A DNA stretch of 13,640 nt from Candidatus Latescibacterota bacterium (GTDB lineage: Bacteria; Krumholzibacteriota; Krumholzibacteriia; Krumholzibacteriales; WJIX01): NCBI GenBank assembly GCA_030643145.1, contig DAOWMJ010000027.1, forward strand, positions 1 through 13,640. Reading direction: 5' to 3'. Below the pieces are notes generated by a model that had not been told where the DNA came from, did no database searches, and saw only the letters and a program-made list of their open reading frames with translations. The translations under genes and the position numbers were made by a program. Positions 1 to 8,495 of this stretch are shown here, piece after piece; the stretch's first letter is position 1; each line of letters opens with the position of its first letter.

Positions 1-2
1 AA

Positions 3-1940
3 GTGGAATTTTCGGGAATGATGGTCGCTCGGTACCACAAAATTGATGACAATATTCCCAACCAGCTTCTCGTTTCACTTCGCCAGGATAAATCTTTCGG
101 CCCAGTTGTAACAATGGGGCTTGGCGGGCTTGGAACTGAAATATACAAAGAGGCTCTGAAAGACAGAAAGGGATTGTTTTTGTGTTCTTCTTCAACAACT
201 GCAGACAATGCAGATATCACGAAACTGCTGGAAGAAACGATGTTTTATCCAGTTATTACGGGAAAAACCAGAATTTCCGAAAAAGCCCTGCTTCAAGAAA
301 TGAATATTCAGGACATCATCACAACCTTCATTTCCCTTGCCGGCAAATTCTCTCCCCTCTCTGATTTTTCCCCCGTAACGATTGAAGAACTGGAGGTTAA
401 TCCCCTTCAGATATCAGGCGGAAAAGTAATCGCCCTAGACGCTTTCTTAAAAATATCAACAAACAAAATTTCACCCCGGGAGAGATCCCCTGGACTGGTA
501 AAAACCCTTCTTAATCCCGAAAGCATTCTTCTTATAGGAGCGTCGGCAGGCAGAACCAATATGGGAAGAATAGTTCTGAGTAATCTTAGCAAGAGCAAAA
601 CTATCCCGAATGAGAAAATATTCCTTCTCCATCCAGACCCGGATATAAATGATATTGAGGGATTTAAAACCTACAATACACTGGATGAAATCGACGAAAA
701 AATAGATCTTGTTGTCTTTACAATTCCAGCCAGTGAGAAATCCACAGGACTGATTGAAGAAATAATAAACGGCGAAAAAGCTAACTCATTAATCATAATA
801 TCGGGGGGATTCAATGAAACAAAAAATGGAAAAGAGTATTCGAAGAGAATAGAAAGAAGTCTTGAGAAAATGTGGGAATCTTCTTCGGAACCCCCGGTGA
901 TCAATGGTCCGAACTGTATGGGGATATCATCCGCGCCGGGTGGCTACAACACCTTTTTTATACCTGATTACAAACTATCGTTCGACGGCGACTTCGGTAA
1001 AAACAGCGCATTTATAAGCCAGAGCGGCGCATTTCTTGTGTCTATGATGAGTATCCTGACAGAGATTAATCCGTCCTATATGATAACGGTCGGCAATCAA
1101 CTCGACCTTACCATCACAGACTATCTTCTAACCCTCGGGGACGACCCAGCCCTGAATACTTTTTTTCTTTATATTGAAGGATTTAAACCCTTTGACGGAA
1201 AAAGATTCCTTGAGGCGGCAGGAAGAATAATTGAATCGGGGAAGAAAATTGTTGTGTACAAATCCGGTAGAAGCGCCGAAGGTGCAGCCGCCGTAGCATC
1301 ACATACCGCGGCGATGGCGGGAGATTATTTTATCTTCCGGCGCCTGATGACGGACACCGGTATCCTGGTCGCGGATTCACTCGCTGACTTTGAAGATTAT
1401 ATGAAAATTTTCTCGTTTCTATCCGGAAAGATCGCGCGTGGAAACAGGGTCGGCATTATAAGCGACGCGGGTTATGAGTGCTCCTCGGCTTCCGATAACC
1501 TCGGCGGGCTAAAACTGTCAAATTTCAGTAAAGAAACTATCCTGAAACTTAAAAATAATCTTCCTTCCAGAATAGTCGATACAAAAAACCCCGTCGATAC
1601 AACACCGGCGGTAGACACCGCGCGATACGGAAAATGCGCTGAAAGTATTATCGATGATCCCGATACCGACTGCGTTATCATCTCCAACGTGGCGGCGACA
1701 TTCACGCAGGAAAATCTCGCGAAGGGTACGGGACACAACGAGGATATCAGAAACACAAACTCCCATCCAAACACAATCATCCGCCTTGTAAACGGAACGA
1801 AGAAACCGGTGGTGGTTTCATTTAATGGCGGCAAAATCTATGATCCAGCGGCCAGAATGATGGAAAAATCGGGAGTTTGCGTATTCAGAAATATCGGCCG
1901 CGCGATAAAGGCCCTAGATAAATTTCTTGAGCACAGTTAG
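3..1940 (+). CDS. Acyl-CoA synthetase (ADP-forming), 5'-truncated by window edge
   Basis: Partial gene; the first complete codon is GTG at 3, and the true start lies upstream. The visible 645 residues open inside an ATP-grasp domain (FGPVV and GLGGLG around 32-44, ELEVNPL around 128-134, then a DAF where the family has DAR). A Rossmann CoA-binding domain follows (NPESILLIGAS about 169-180; NGPNCMG 302-308), then a succinyl-CoA-ligase-like domain with FISQSGAF (about 337) and the phosphohistidine motif ASHTAAMAGD, His434 being the expected phospho-carrier. Known for the family: acyl-CoA + ADP + Pi is interconverted with acid + CoA + ATP, giving substrate-level phosphorylation or acid activation in the cytoplasm. 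The motif is usually SHTGxxAG; Ala replaces the Gly here. The order ATP-grasp first, CoA-binding second is the reverse of PatZ-like fusions. About 60-100 N-terminal residues are probably missing. The acid substrate cannot be told. It ends 145 bp before the next gene, which has its own promoter. Confidence 0.9.
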   Translation: MEFSGMMVARYHKIDDNIPNQLLVSLRQDKSFGPVVTMGLGGLGTEIYKEALKDRKGLFLCSSSTTADNADITKLLEETMFYPVITGKTRISEKALLQEMNIQDIITTFISLAGKFSPLSDFSPVTIEELEVNPLQISGGKVIALDAFLKISTNKISPRERSPGLVKTLLNPESILLIGASAGRTNMGRIVLSNLSKSKTIPNEKIFLLHPDPDINDIEGFKTYNTLDEIDEKIDLVVFTIPASEKSTGLIEEIINGEKANSLIIISGGFNETKNGKEYSKRIERSLEKMWESSSEPPVINGPNCMGISSAPGGYNTFFIPDYKLSFDGDFGKNSAFISQSGAFLVSMMSILTEINPSYMITVGNQLDLTITDYLLTLGDDPALNTFFLYIEGFKPFDGKRFLEAAGRIIESGKKIVVYKSGRSAEGAAAVASHTAAMAGDYFIFRRLMTDTGILVADSLADFEDYMKIFSFLSGKIARGNRVGIISDAGYECSSASDNLGGLKLSNFSKETILKLKNNLPSRIVDTKNPVDTTPAVDTARYGKCAESIIDDPDTDCVIISNVAATFTQENLAKGTGHNEDIRNTNSHPNTIIRLVNGTKKPVVVSFNGGKIYDPAARMMEKSGVCVFRNIGRAIKALDKFLEHS

Positions 1941-1982
1941 GGTGAATGCCAGCGTTGTTTATAGAATAAATTGAAAACTTAA

Positions 1983-2001
1983 ACGCGGAGTTCCCCCGTG
2001 T
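1983..2001 (+). terminator. Weak hairpin after the acyl-CoA synthetase
   Basis: ACGCGG and CCGTGT can pair (one G-U) around a 7-nt loop, 42 bp after the stop codon. There is no proper T tract, only TATTTT further on. It is a possible weak or factor-assisted terminator. A second short hairpin, CCCG-TATTTT-CGGG, lies at about 2027-2041, just before the next promoter. Confidence 0.2.
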
Positions 2002-2050
2002 GCTAGAGTATTTTGCCTATTCCTAATCCCGTATTTTCGGGCCGCATACA

Positions 2051-2079
2051 TTGACAAGTACCTTAAATTTACGTATAAT
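2051..2079 (+). promoter_or_regulatory. Consensus sigma70-type promoter, leaderless geometry
   Basis: TTGACA at 2051-2056, a 17-bp spacer, then TATAAT at 2074-2079: both hexamers and the spacing match the sigma70 consensus exactly. The ATG of the glycosyltransferase begins at 2086, seven bases after the last base of the -10 element, which is where transcription normally starts. No Shine-Dalgarno sequence precedes this ATG and there is no room for one on the mRNA. The inferred transcript is leaderless. Confidence 0.75.
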
Positions 2080-2085
2080 CAACCC

Positions 2086-3972
2086 ATGAATATTGCGAAA
2101 CCGCATAGAAAACTCAATCGGTCCGTAATTATTTTTATTTTGATCATGGTTGTGGCGCTTGTTATCCGCGTAGTATATCTTACGCAGCTTTCAGCTGACG
2201 AGATCGGGGGTGAACTGTCGATCGACTCAGAGTTCTACTGGAATCTGGCCAGCGACATCCTCGCGGGAAAGGGCCTTCCAGAGGGTGCGCTTACCTTCAA
2301 CCCGCTATATCCCTTCTTCCTGGTCGTTGTGTTTAAATTTTTGGGGAGCAGTTTGCTCATAACACGGATCGTGCAATCTTTCCTCGGGCTTTTAACTATC
2401 GCGTTCATCTATCTCGCGGGCAGGAGGCTTGCCGAAAATTTCGAAAAGGAGAAGCCTTCGGGAATGATGCTTGGAGTGGTTGCTATTTCGATGGCAGTTC
2501 TCTACCCGCAGTTCTTCCTCTACGAAGGGATGATCCTCGGAACTACACTCGAGATTCTACTCCTTACCGCCTCGTTCACATTGGGTCTCGCGTTGGACGA
2601 GGATCTACATGGGGAAAAAGCGCTGCGCGTTGGTTCAAAAAAGGTGCCGCCATGGTTGAGCGGGGGTATACTCGGCGCGTTTTGTGGAGCAGGGGCTCTC
2701 GGGCGTCCGAATCTCTTTCTATTGCTTCTCGTGGCTTTGCCGATCTGGCTCTTCGCGCGAAACCGGCGGAAACGAATTTGGCTTACTCCGGTTCTTGGTT
2801 TCATTGTCGGCGCAGCTCTTTTTCTCTTGCCACCAACAATTTATAATGCCAAAAAATCCGGTAATTTTGTTCCGGTAACTACCCATGGCGGAATCAACTT
2901 ATATATCGGCAATATACCCGGCACCTATGGAGTTTATCAGCCTCCAAAAAATATGCGCGGAGAGATGCGGGGACTCATCGAGGATGCACGCTTCAGGGCA
3001 GAGGAAGAGACCGGGCGGAATATGACCGATGCTGAAGCTTCCGATTACTACGTTCATAAGACTCTTGAAAATATAAAACAGAACCCGACTGGCTGGTTGA
3101 TTTTGCTCGGCCGAAAGCTCATTCTCTTTTGGAACAAGGTCGAGGTTCACGATATGCCGGAAGTTCTCTACTTCCAGGACTCGCTTCCCCTGTTCAAGTT
3201 TCCATTCCTTCCATTCTCCGTAATCTCAGCACTCGGGATAGCGGGCCTTATCATCCTTTTGCGAAGCGGCAAAAACAGGAGCATCGTGTGTCTCTTTCTT
3301 GGAACATCGTACGTTTCCATACTTCTTTTTTACCTCAATTCACGGTACCGCATCCCAATAGTGCCTGTTGTAATTCTACTCGCCTCCTATTTCATCGTGT
3401 GGGTCTCGAGGGAAATCTCACAAAAACGGTTTAAAAACACAACCATCATGTTCGCCGTAGCGCTAGCCACCTTCATCCTCATTTCGAACAGAACAATGGT
3501 AAAGGCTAACAAAGGATCGGTGTACACATTCCTCGGTACCTACTATATGAATGCCGGCGAGGAAGCTAAGGCCGCCAAAATCTTCGCCAAAGCCTACCAC
3601 CTTGATCCTAATCGCGACACATCGATAATCAACTACGCGAGGACCATGATGCTTCAGAAACAATTTAAAAAAGCCGCCGATATATATGCCCGAGCCTACG
3701 CTAATAATCCCAGATATCCGGGCTTGGCCATCGAATACGCCTATACCCTAGATAAGCTTGGGCAACACGAAACTGCTAAAGAAATCGCCCTCTATGTCAT
3801 GTCTACAGATCAGCAATCGGAAAAAGTTACTGCATGCAAGATCCTCGCTACAAACGCCTTCTTTAACCAGGGAAAGACTGAGGCAATAAAATGGGTGAAC
3901 AAGGGTCTTGAGATCTCTCCCGAAGATCCTGATCTCAAACTTATGCTACAAGCGATTCAAAATATGCCCTAA
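2086..3972 (+). CDS. GT-C family membrane glycosyltransferase (PMT/ArnT-like) with C-terminal TPR repeats
   Basis: The 628-residue protein has a basic N-terminus (KPHRKLNR), then a first membrane helix at about 13-33. A periplasmic loop follows with acidic IDSEFYW (Asp47/Glu49), the position of the catalytic Asp-x-Glu/Asp of GT-C enzymes, then NPLYPFF and many further helices to about residue 465. These traits fit the PMT_2/GT39-GT83 group, which transfers sugars from polyprenyl-phosphate carriers to proteins, lipids or glycans on the outer face of the inner membrane. Residues about 479-625 hold roughly four TPR-like helix pairs (for example GEEAKAAKIFAKAYHLDPN), probably periplasmic and used to bind partner or acceptor. 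The ATG at 2086 is chosen because the next Met (residue 21) is inside the first helix and would drop the basic anchor. It has its own promoter and no visible RBS. Donor and acceptor sugars cannot be read from sequence. Confidence 0.85.
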   Translation: MNIAKPHRKLNRSVIIFILIMVVALVIRVVYLTQLSADEIGGELSIDSEFYWNLASDILAGKGLPEGALTFNPLYPFFLVVVFKFLGSSLLITRIVQSFLGLLTIAFIYLAGRRLAENFEKEKPSGMMLGVVAISMAVLYPQFFLYEGMILGTTLEILLLTASFTLGLALDEDLHGEKALRVGSKKVPPWLSGGILGAFCGAGALGRPNLFLLLLVALPIWLFARNRRKRIWLTPVLGFIVGAALFLLPPTIYNAKKSGNFVPVTTHGGINLYIGNIPGTYGVYQPPKNMRGEMRGLIEDARFRAEEETGRNMTDAEASDYYVHKTLENIKQNPTGWLILLGRKLILFWNKVEVHDMPEVLYFQDSLPLFKFPFLPFSVISALGIAGLIILLRSGKNRSIVCLFLGTSYVSILLFYLNSRYRIPIVPVVILLASYFIVWVSREISQKRFKNTTIMFAVALATFILISNRTMVKANKGSVYTFLGTYYMNAGEEAKAAKIFAKAYHLDPNRDTSIINYARTMMLQKQFKKAADIYARAYANNPRYPGLAIEYAYTLDKLGQHETAKEIALYVMSTDQQSEKVTACKILATNAFFNQGKTEAIKWVNKGLEISPEDPDLKLMLQAIQNMP

Positions 3973-4054
3973 AATTTACTCACAAACTCAACCCAGAATG
4001 CAATGCTGTCGAAGGGGCACACCCTGTCTATTCCTTGTTCCCATTATCTTTGTA

Positions 4055-4083
4055 TTTATCATTATACAGATTAGGTATATAAA
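4055..4083 (+). promoter_or_regulatory. Possible weak promoter for the ABC operon
   Basis: TTTATC at 4055-4060 is followed after 17 bp by TATAAA at 4078-4083. The -10 matches 5 of 6 consensus bases, the -35 only 3 of 6. It lies in the AT-rich 196-bp gap before the ABC ATPase gene and would give a leader of about 80 nt. In such an AT-rich stretch chance matches are easy, so this is tentative. Confidence 0.2.
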
Positions 4084-4168
4084 TGTACCCTTTACTTACC
4101 CTGGGATAATTTAGTAACTTAAGGCTGACAATAACAGACTTCTAAACTGACCAGATGTCGGAGGCAAA

Positions 4169-5059
4169 ATGCGGATCAGCATTGAAAAACTTAACAAAAC
4201 CTATAAGGGGGGGTACAAAGCCCTTCAGGATTTAACTCTTGAAATAGACAATGGTATCTTTGGCCTTCTCGGACCCAACGGGGCCGGCAAGACAACCCTG
4301 ATGAGAATACTTGTCACCCTAATGAAACCAACATCGGGATCCGCGACAATAGACGGTTATGATCTGGCAAATAACAGAAAAGAGATAAGAAGTCTTATCG
4401 GATATCTCCCTCAGGAATTTCAGTCCTTCCCCAAACTGAAGACATGGGAATTCTTAGATTACGCGGCGAGCCTTGCCGGGGTCAGAAATAGAAAGATCCG
4501 GTTGAATATGGTGGATGAACTCCTCGAGCAGGTCGGACTCTTTGAATCCAGAGACAAAAGGGCTTCCAAACTATCGGGAGGAATGAAACGAAGACTGGGA
4601 ATAGCGCAGGCTCTGGCCGGGCCTCCAAAAATACTCGTTGTAGACGAACCGACGACGGGGCTTGATCCCGAAGAACGGATCCGTTTCAGGAATCTGCTTT
4701 CTGAAATGAGTGAAAAGGAAATGATTATTATACTTTCCACTCACATTGTCGGCGATATATCAAGCACATGCCACGACATGGCGCTGCTTGACTCGGGTAA
4801 ACTGGTCTTTTCGGGAGCGCCGGAAAAACTCATTGAAATGGCAAAGGGACATACATGGAAGATCAAAGCGGTTGACAGCGAGCTTGAAGGCATAAAGGAA
4901 AAATATTCTGTCATATCAACCTTTCCGTCCGAAGACGGCTGGGAGGTACATCTTGTAGCCGACGAACTGGAAGGATTCAGCGGGGAAGCGCTCGAACCCG
5001 GGTTGGAACACGCGTATGTATATTTTCTGGAACATTATTCAAACGGAGACAAAGAATAA
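4169..5059 (+). CDS. ABC transporter ATP-binding protein (ABC-2 exporter type)
   Basis: The 296-residue cytoplasmic ATPase has all nucleotide-binding motifs: Walker A GPNGAGKTT (35-43), Q-loop Gln82, signature LSGGM (135-139), Walker B ILVVDE (155-160), D-loop GLDP (164-167) and H-loop His192. The sequence fits the CcmA/NatA-like class that energises ABC-2 exporters. After about residue 225 comes a short C-terminal extension typical of this class. GGAGG at 4160-4164 lies 4 bases before the ATG, which supports this start. The gene for the permease follows 51 bp downstream on the same strand, so the two are almost surely co-transcribed and form one transporter. No residue indicates the substrate. 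Confidence 0.95.
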   Translation: MRISIEKLNKTYKGGYKALQDLTLEIDNGIFGLLGPNGAGKTTLMRILVTLMKPTSGSATIDGYDLANNRKEIRSLIGYLPQEFQSFPKLKTWEFLDYAASLAGVRNRKIRLNMVDELLEQVGLFESRDKRASKLSGGMKRRLGIAQALAGPPKILVVDEPTTGLDPEERIRFRNLLSEMSEKEMIIILSTHIVGDISSTCHDMALLDSGKLVFSGAPEKLIEMAKGHTWKIKAVDSELEGIKEKYSVISTFPSEDGWEVHLVADELEGFSGEALEPGLEHAYVYFLEHYSNGDKE

Positions 5060-5110
5060 GATTTTAAATATTTCTCTATACGGATCGATAACCAACAAGA
5101 GGTAATTCTA

Positions 5111-8100
5111 ATGAATATGATATACAATATCTGGATTGTCGCGAAGTTCGAAACCAAAACACTGCTTCGAAGCTGGTTTTTCAGAATATTTTCCCTTCTG
5201 GCAATAGTCATTCTCGCTTTTTTAGGCCTGGGCATGTATACAAACCTTGCCCCTGTTCCCTGGTCATTCCGCGGAATCCCGTCATCGATTCCATACACTT
5301 ACATTCTCTTTTTAAATCTCGCGCAGGCTGTTATCGCCGTCTTCCTCTCTTCAGACTTTCTAAAACGTGATAAAAAACTTGATACAACAGAGATTGTTTA
5401 CACAAAATCAGTTTCCAACCTTCAGTATGTCGCCGGAAAGACAGCTGGAATACTCTTTACATTCCTTGTTCTCAATGTCGCGGTGTTGATTGTAGCGGCT
5501 GTCTACAATATATTTTTCGCCCATTCGGGACTGTCTCCGATATCCTACATTCTTTACCCGCTTCTTATCAGTCTTCCGACTATACTATTTATTCTGGGGT
5601 TCGCCTTTCTCCTTATGGTACTTGTCCGCAATCAGGCGGTTACATTTATATTACTTCTCGGATATATCGCGGCGACATTATTTTATTTATCCTCAAAATT
5701 TTATCGGCTCTTTGATTATCTATCCTTTAATGTTCCCCTTATGTATTCCGGAATAATAGGCTTTGGAAATGTACGTCAGCTGCTTGTACACAGAGGAATC
5801 TACCTATGTCTCGGTATTTCGTTTATTCTTATTACATCGGTCATGCTTAAGAGACTGCCTCAGTCAAAATTATCCACGCGTTTATCGATCCTTTTTTCCG
5901 GAGTTTTTCTGATATTCGCCCTCCTGTTGTCATTTGTTCATATCACAACGATAAGCAAAGGAGAAAAAACCAGAAAGCAAATCGTCAATCTAAACAACAG
6001 TCTTGAGGAGATTCCCGCGGTCCGGATTACTGAATGCCGCCTGGATGTAGTTCATAGAGGTAATAAAATCAGCTCAGACGCGTTTCTTAAGATTATAAAC
6101 AGATCGAGCCAGCCCGCGTCGGAATATATCTTTAACCTCAACCCGGGGCTTAAAATTGAAAATATCTCAAGAAACAGCAAAGAGATAGATTTTAAAAGAA
6201 ACCTTCATCTTATATTTATAACTCCGGGAGTGCCGCTTGGCCCCTCCGCCACGGATTCACTGCTCATTAAATACTCGGGCGTAATTGATGAGAACGCGTG
6301 CTACCCCGATATCGACCCCGAAGTAATCAGAGAAGACTACCGTATGGCCTTTATGAACATAAAAAAGAGATACAGCTTTATAAAGCCCGACTATCTCCTT
6401 CTGACTCCTGAGACACATTGGTATCCGGGTTCCGATCCCGGCTTCAGCGATAACCGTCCGGCGTCGCGAAGCGTGGATTTTGTTTTATTCGATCTCGATG
6501 TTAAAACACGCCCCGATCTTGTCGCAATTTCGCAGGGGATGCCGGCAAGAAAAGAAGAAGGGCAATTTACTTTCGACTCCGAAACGCCTATGCCGGGGCT
6601 CTCTCTCGTTATTGGACGCTATGAAAAAAGAAGCGCTGTCTCGGATTCTATTAGCTACAACCTTTACACAATCAAGGGAAATGATTATTTCAGCGAATAT
6701 TTTGACTCGATCAAAGATACTATTCCGGAACTTATCAGGGAAGAAAAAGAGAATTATGAAAACTCTCTTGAACTTTCATGCCCTTATTCAAGGATCTCCC
6801 TTGTAGAAGTTCCCATTCAGTTTTACTCCTATAACAGATTCTGGACACTAGGATACGAAACTGTCCAGCCTGAAATGGTTTTGCTCCCCGAAAAGGGTGT
6901 AAATATCAGAGGTGGCGACTTTAGAGGAATGGCCTGGAGGAGAAAAAGAAGAAATAAAAGAAGAAATGAGACGACAGCGGATATTGAAAATCAGGTAGAT
7001 ATGTTCAAGAATTTTGTATCCCTAACGCTAACCGGAGATCTCAGCCTCTCCACTCTGAGGAGGGGGCCTGAATCCCAAGAAATCAGCTACAGCATATTCC
7101 CCTTTTACTACAACTTCATTAACCATATTGAATCTGAAGAATGGCCAGCGCTTAATATTGCTCTGGAGTCTTATCTCTCCGAAACACTTGAATCCCCCCC
7201 GTCATCATTCCTTCGCTTTGTAACAGGTATCAGTGATGAAGAAAAGGCCAATCTAGAACTTTCAGAAAGCAACCTTGAAGAAATACTGAAGAATCCTGAA
7301 AAACGAGACATCACCCGTTTTGTTATCAGCCTAAAGGGGAAATTTCTGTTTAACCTGCTGGCCAATAAAATCGGAGAAGAGAAGCTGAAAAAATATATAA
7401 AAGATATTACAACCCGAAACAGGTTCCGCAATATCAGCGGAAGCGAATTTGTCGCGGGCCTTTCAAAGGAATTCGGCATCGATATTAAACCGTATATCGA
7501 AGACTGGTATACAAGTAAAGATATCCCGGGGTTTGTGTTAAGCGATATAACAACATACAAATTTATTCACAACGAAAGAACCCGTTTTCAGGTTAAATTC
7601 AGAATTACAAACAGAAAACCCGCGGATGGAATGGTTAAAATAACCCTTAAAAAAAGAGAACGCCAACAACAGGGGCGAAGATTCGGACCCGGGCGAAGAC
7701 GCGATTCTGAAGCCGAGCTTACGGCAGTGGAACGCAATATCTTTGTTAAACAAAATCAAACAAAAGAAACAGGGATAGTGCTGAATTACGAGCCCCGAAC
7801 AATGACGGTTAATACCATGATTTCGAGCAACCTTCCTTCATTGTACAACAAGACTTTTCAGGAATTCGAGTTAAAGAAGAACGTGAAACCGTTCGATGGA
7901 GAACGCGTTGTCGAAAATCCGGACACGCTCCCTGAAGCGGGAACAATAATCGTCGATAATGAAGACGCTGGATTTAGCGTTGAAGGCAAAAAACAAAGGA
8001 GCCTTCTTAAAAAAATGCTGCCAAATTTGCTGGGAGGCGATGATGACGAGAAATATTCCGGTCTTCGCTTCTGGGAAAAATCGGGTAACTGGAAGGCCAC

Positions 8101-8470
8101 AATAAATGCCAATTATTACGGTACTATCATCAGAAGCGCTCATTTCACCAGCTCTGGAGATGGAACCCTGAAAGCATCATGGCAAACTGAAATAACTGAA
8201 AACGGGCACTATGATATCTACTGTCATGTCAGTAAAGTTCATTCGCCCTGGAGAAGACGGAAAAAGAAACAGAAGGAAGGCAGCTATCACTACTTTATTC
8301 ACCATGACGACGGCGTCGAGGAAGCAACTGTCGATCTTAATGCCGCCACCGAAGGATGGCATTTCCTTGGATCTTACTACTTCTCAAAGGGGGACGCCAA
8401 AATAGAACTATCAAACGAAACAGAAGAGAAATTCGTCATCGCGGACGCCGTTAAATGGGTGAAACGATAG
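5111..8470 (+). CDS. ABC-2 permease fused to a zinc-less M1-peptidase-like domain and a golvesin-C-like domain
   Basis: AAGAGGT, 7 bases upstream, sets the ATG at 5111. Residues 1 to about 280 hold around seven membrane helices with the ABC-2 permease pattern. Residues about 285-420 resemble the N-terminal beta domain of M1 aminopeptidases, and about 530-820 the peptidase core (VEVP near 565; an M1-like tail with KGKFLFNLL, IGEEKLKKYI, FGIDIKPYIEDWY). The zinc motif HExxH-18-E is absent: by alignment YSIFP (660-664) replaces HExxH and Ile683 replaces the glutamate ligand, so this is inferred to be a pseudo-peptidase. From about 947 to the end the sequence matches golvesin C-terminal/xanthan-lyase-type domains (IIVDNEDAGFSV, YHYFIHHDDG, ADAVKWV). 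Arg/Lys-rich patches occur near 610-618, 850 and 1070. Permease/M1 fusions are known in Bacteroidota-like genomes; the added C-terminal domain is not something I recall there. The large part after helix 7 is predicted extracytoplasmic, perhaps a substrate-binding or cell-surface scaffold. Confidence 0.85.
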   Translation: MNMIYNIWIVAKFETKTLLRSWFFRIFSLLAIVILAFLGLGMYTNLAPVPWSFRGIPSSIPYTYILFLNLAQAVIAVFLSSDFLKRDKKLDTTEIVYTKSVSNLQYVAGKTAGILFTFLVLNVAVLIVAAVYNIFFAHSGLSPISYILYPLLISLPTILFILGFAFLLMVLVRNQAVTFILLLGYIAATLFYLSSKFYRLFDYLSFNVPLMYSGIIGFGNVRQLLVHRGIYLCLGISFILITSVMLKRLPQSKLSTRLSILFSGVFLIFALLLSFVHITTISKGEKTRKQIVNLNNSLEEIPAVRITECRLDVVHRGNKISSDAFLKIINRSSQPASEYIFNLNPGLKIENISRNSKEIDFKRNLHLIFITPGVPLGPSATDSLLIKYSGVIDENACYPDIDPEVIREDYRMAFMNIKKRYSFIKPDYLLLTPETHWYPGSDPGFSDNRPASRSVDFVLFDLDVKTRPDLVAISQGMPARKEEGQFTFDSETPMPGLSLVIGRYEKRSAVSDSISYNLYTIKGNDYFSEYFDSIKDTIPELIREEKENYENSLELSCPYSRISLVEVPIQFYSYNRFWTLGYETVQPEMVLLPEKGVNIRGGDFRGMAWRRKRRNKRRNETTADIENQVDMFKNFVSLTLTGDLSLSTLRRGPESQEISYSIFPFYYNFINHIESEEWPALNIALESYLSETLESPPSSFLRFVTGISDEEKANLELSESNLEEILKNPEKRDITRFVISLKGKFLFNLLANKIGEEKLKKYIKDITTRNRFRNISGSEFVAGLSKEFGIDIKPYIEDWYTSKDIPGFVLSDITTYKFIHNERTRFQVKFRITNRKPADGMVKITLKKRERQQQGRRFGPGRRRDSEAELTAVERNIFVKQNQTKETGIVLNYEPRTMTVNTMISSNLPSLYNKTFQEFELKKNVKPFDGERVVENPDTLPEAGTIIVDNEDAGFSVEGKKQRSLLKKMLPNLLGGDDDEKYSGLRFWEKSGNWKATINANYYGTIIRSAHFTSSGDGTLKASWQTEITENGHYDIYCHVSKVHSPWRRRKKKQKEGSYHYFIHHDDGVEEATVDLNAATEGWHFLGSYYFSKGDAKIELSNETEEKFVIADAVKWVKR

Positions 8471-8495
8471 GGGTCTTGTAGAATCAGATCTCGTT

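Noticed and set aside
1472..1834. A 120-codon minus-strand reading frame inside the acyl-CoA synthetase gene
   Set aside because: It lies opposite well-conserved motifs of the synthetase, has no ribosome binding site and no recognisable domain; a shadow of the real gene.
3908..4114. Small plus-strand reading frame overlapping the end of the glycosyltransferase and the gap before the ABC operon
   Set aside because: No ribosome binding site, most of it is out of frame with the glycosyltransferase, and the remainder is AT-rich spacer sequence.
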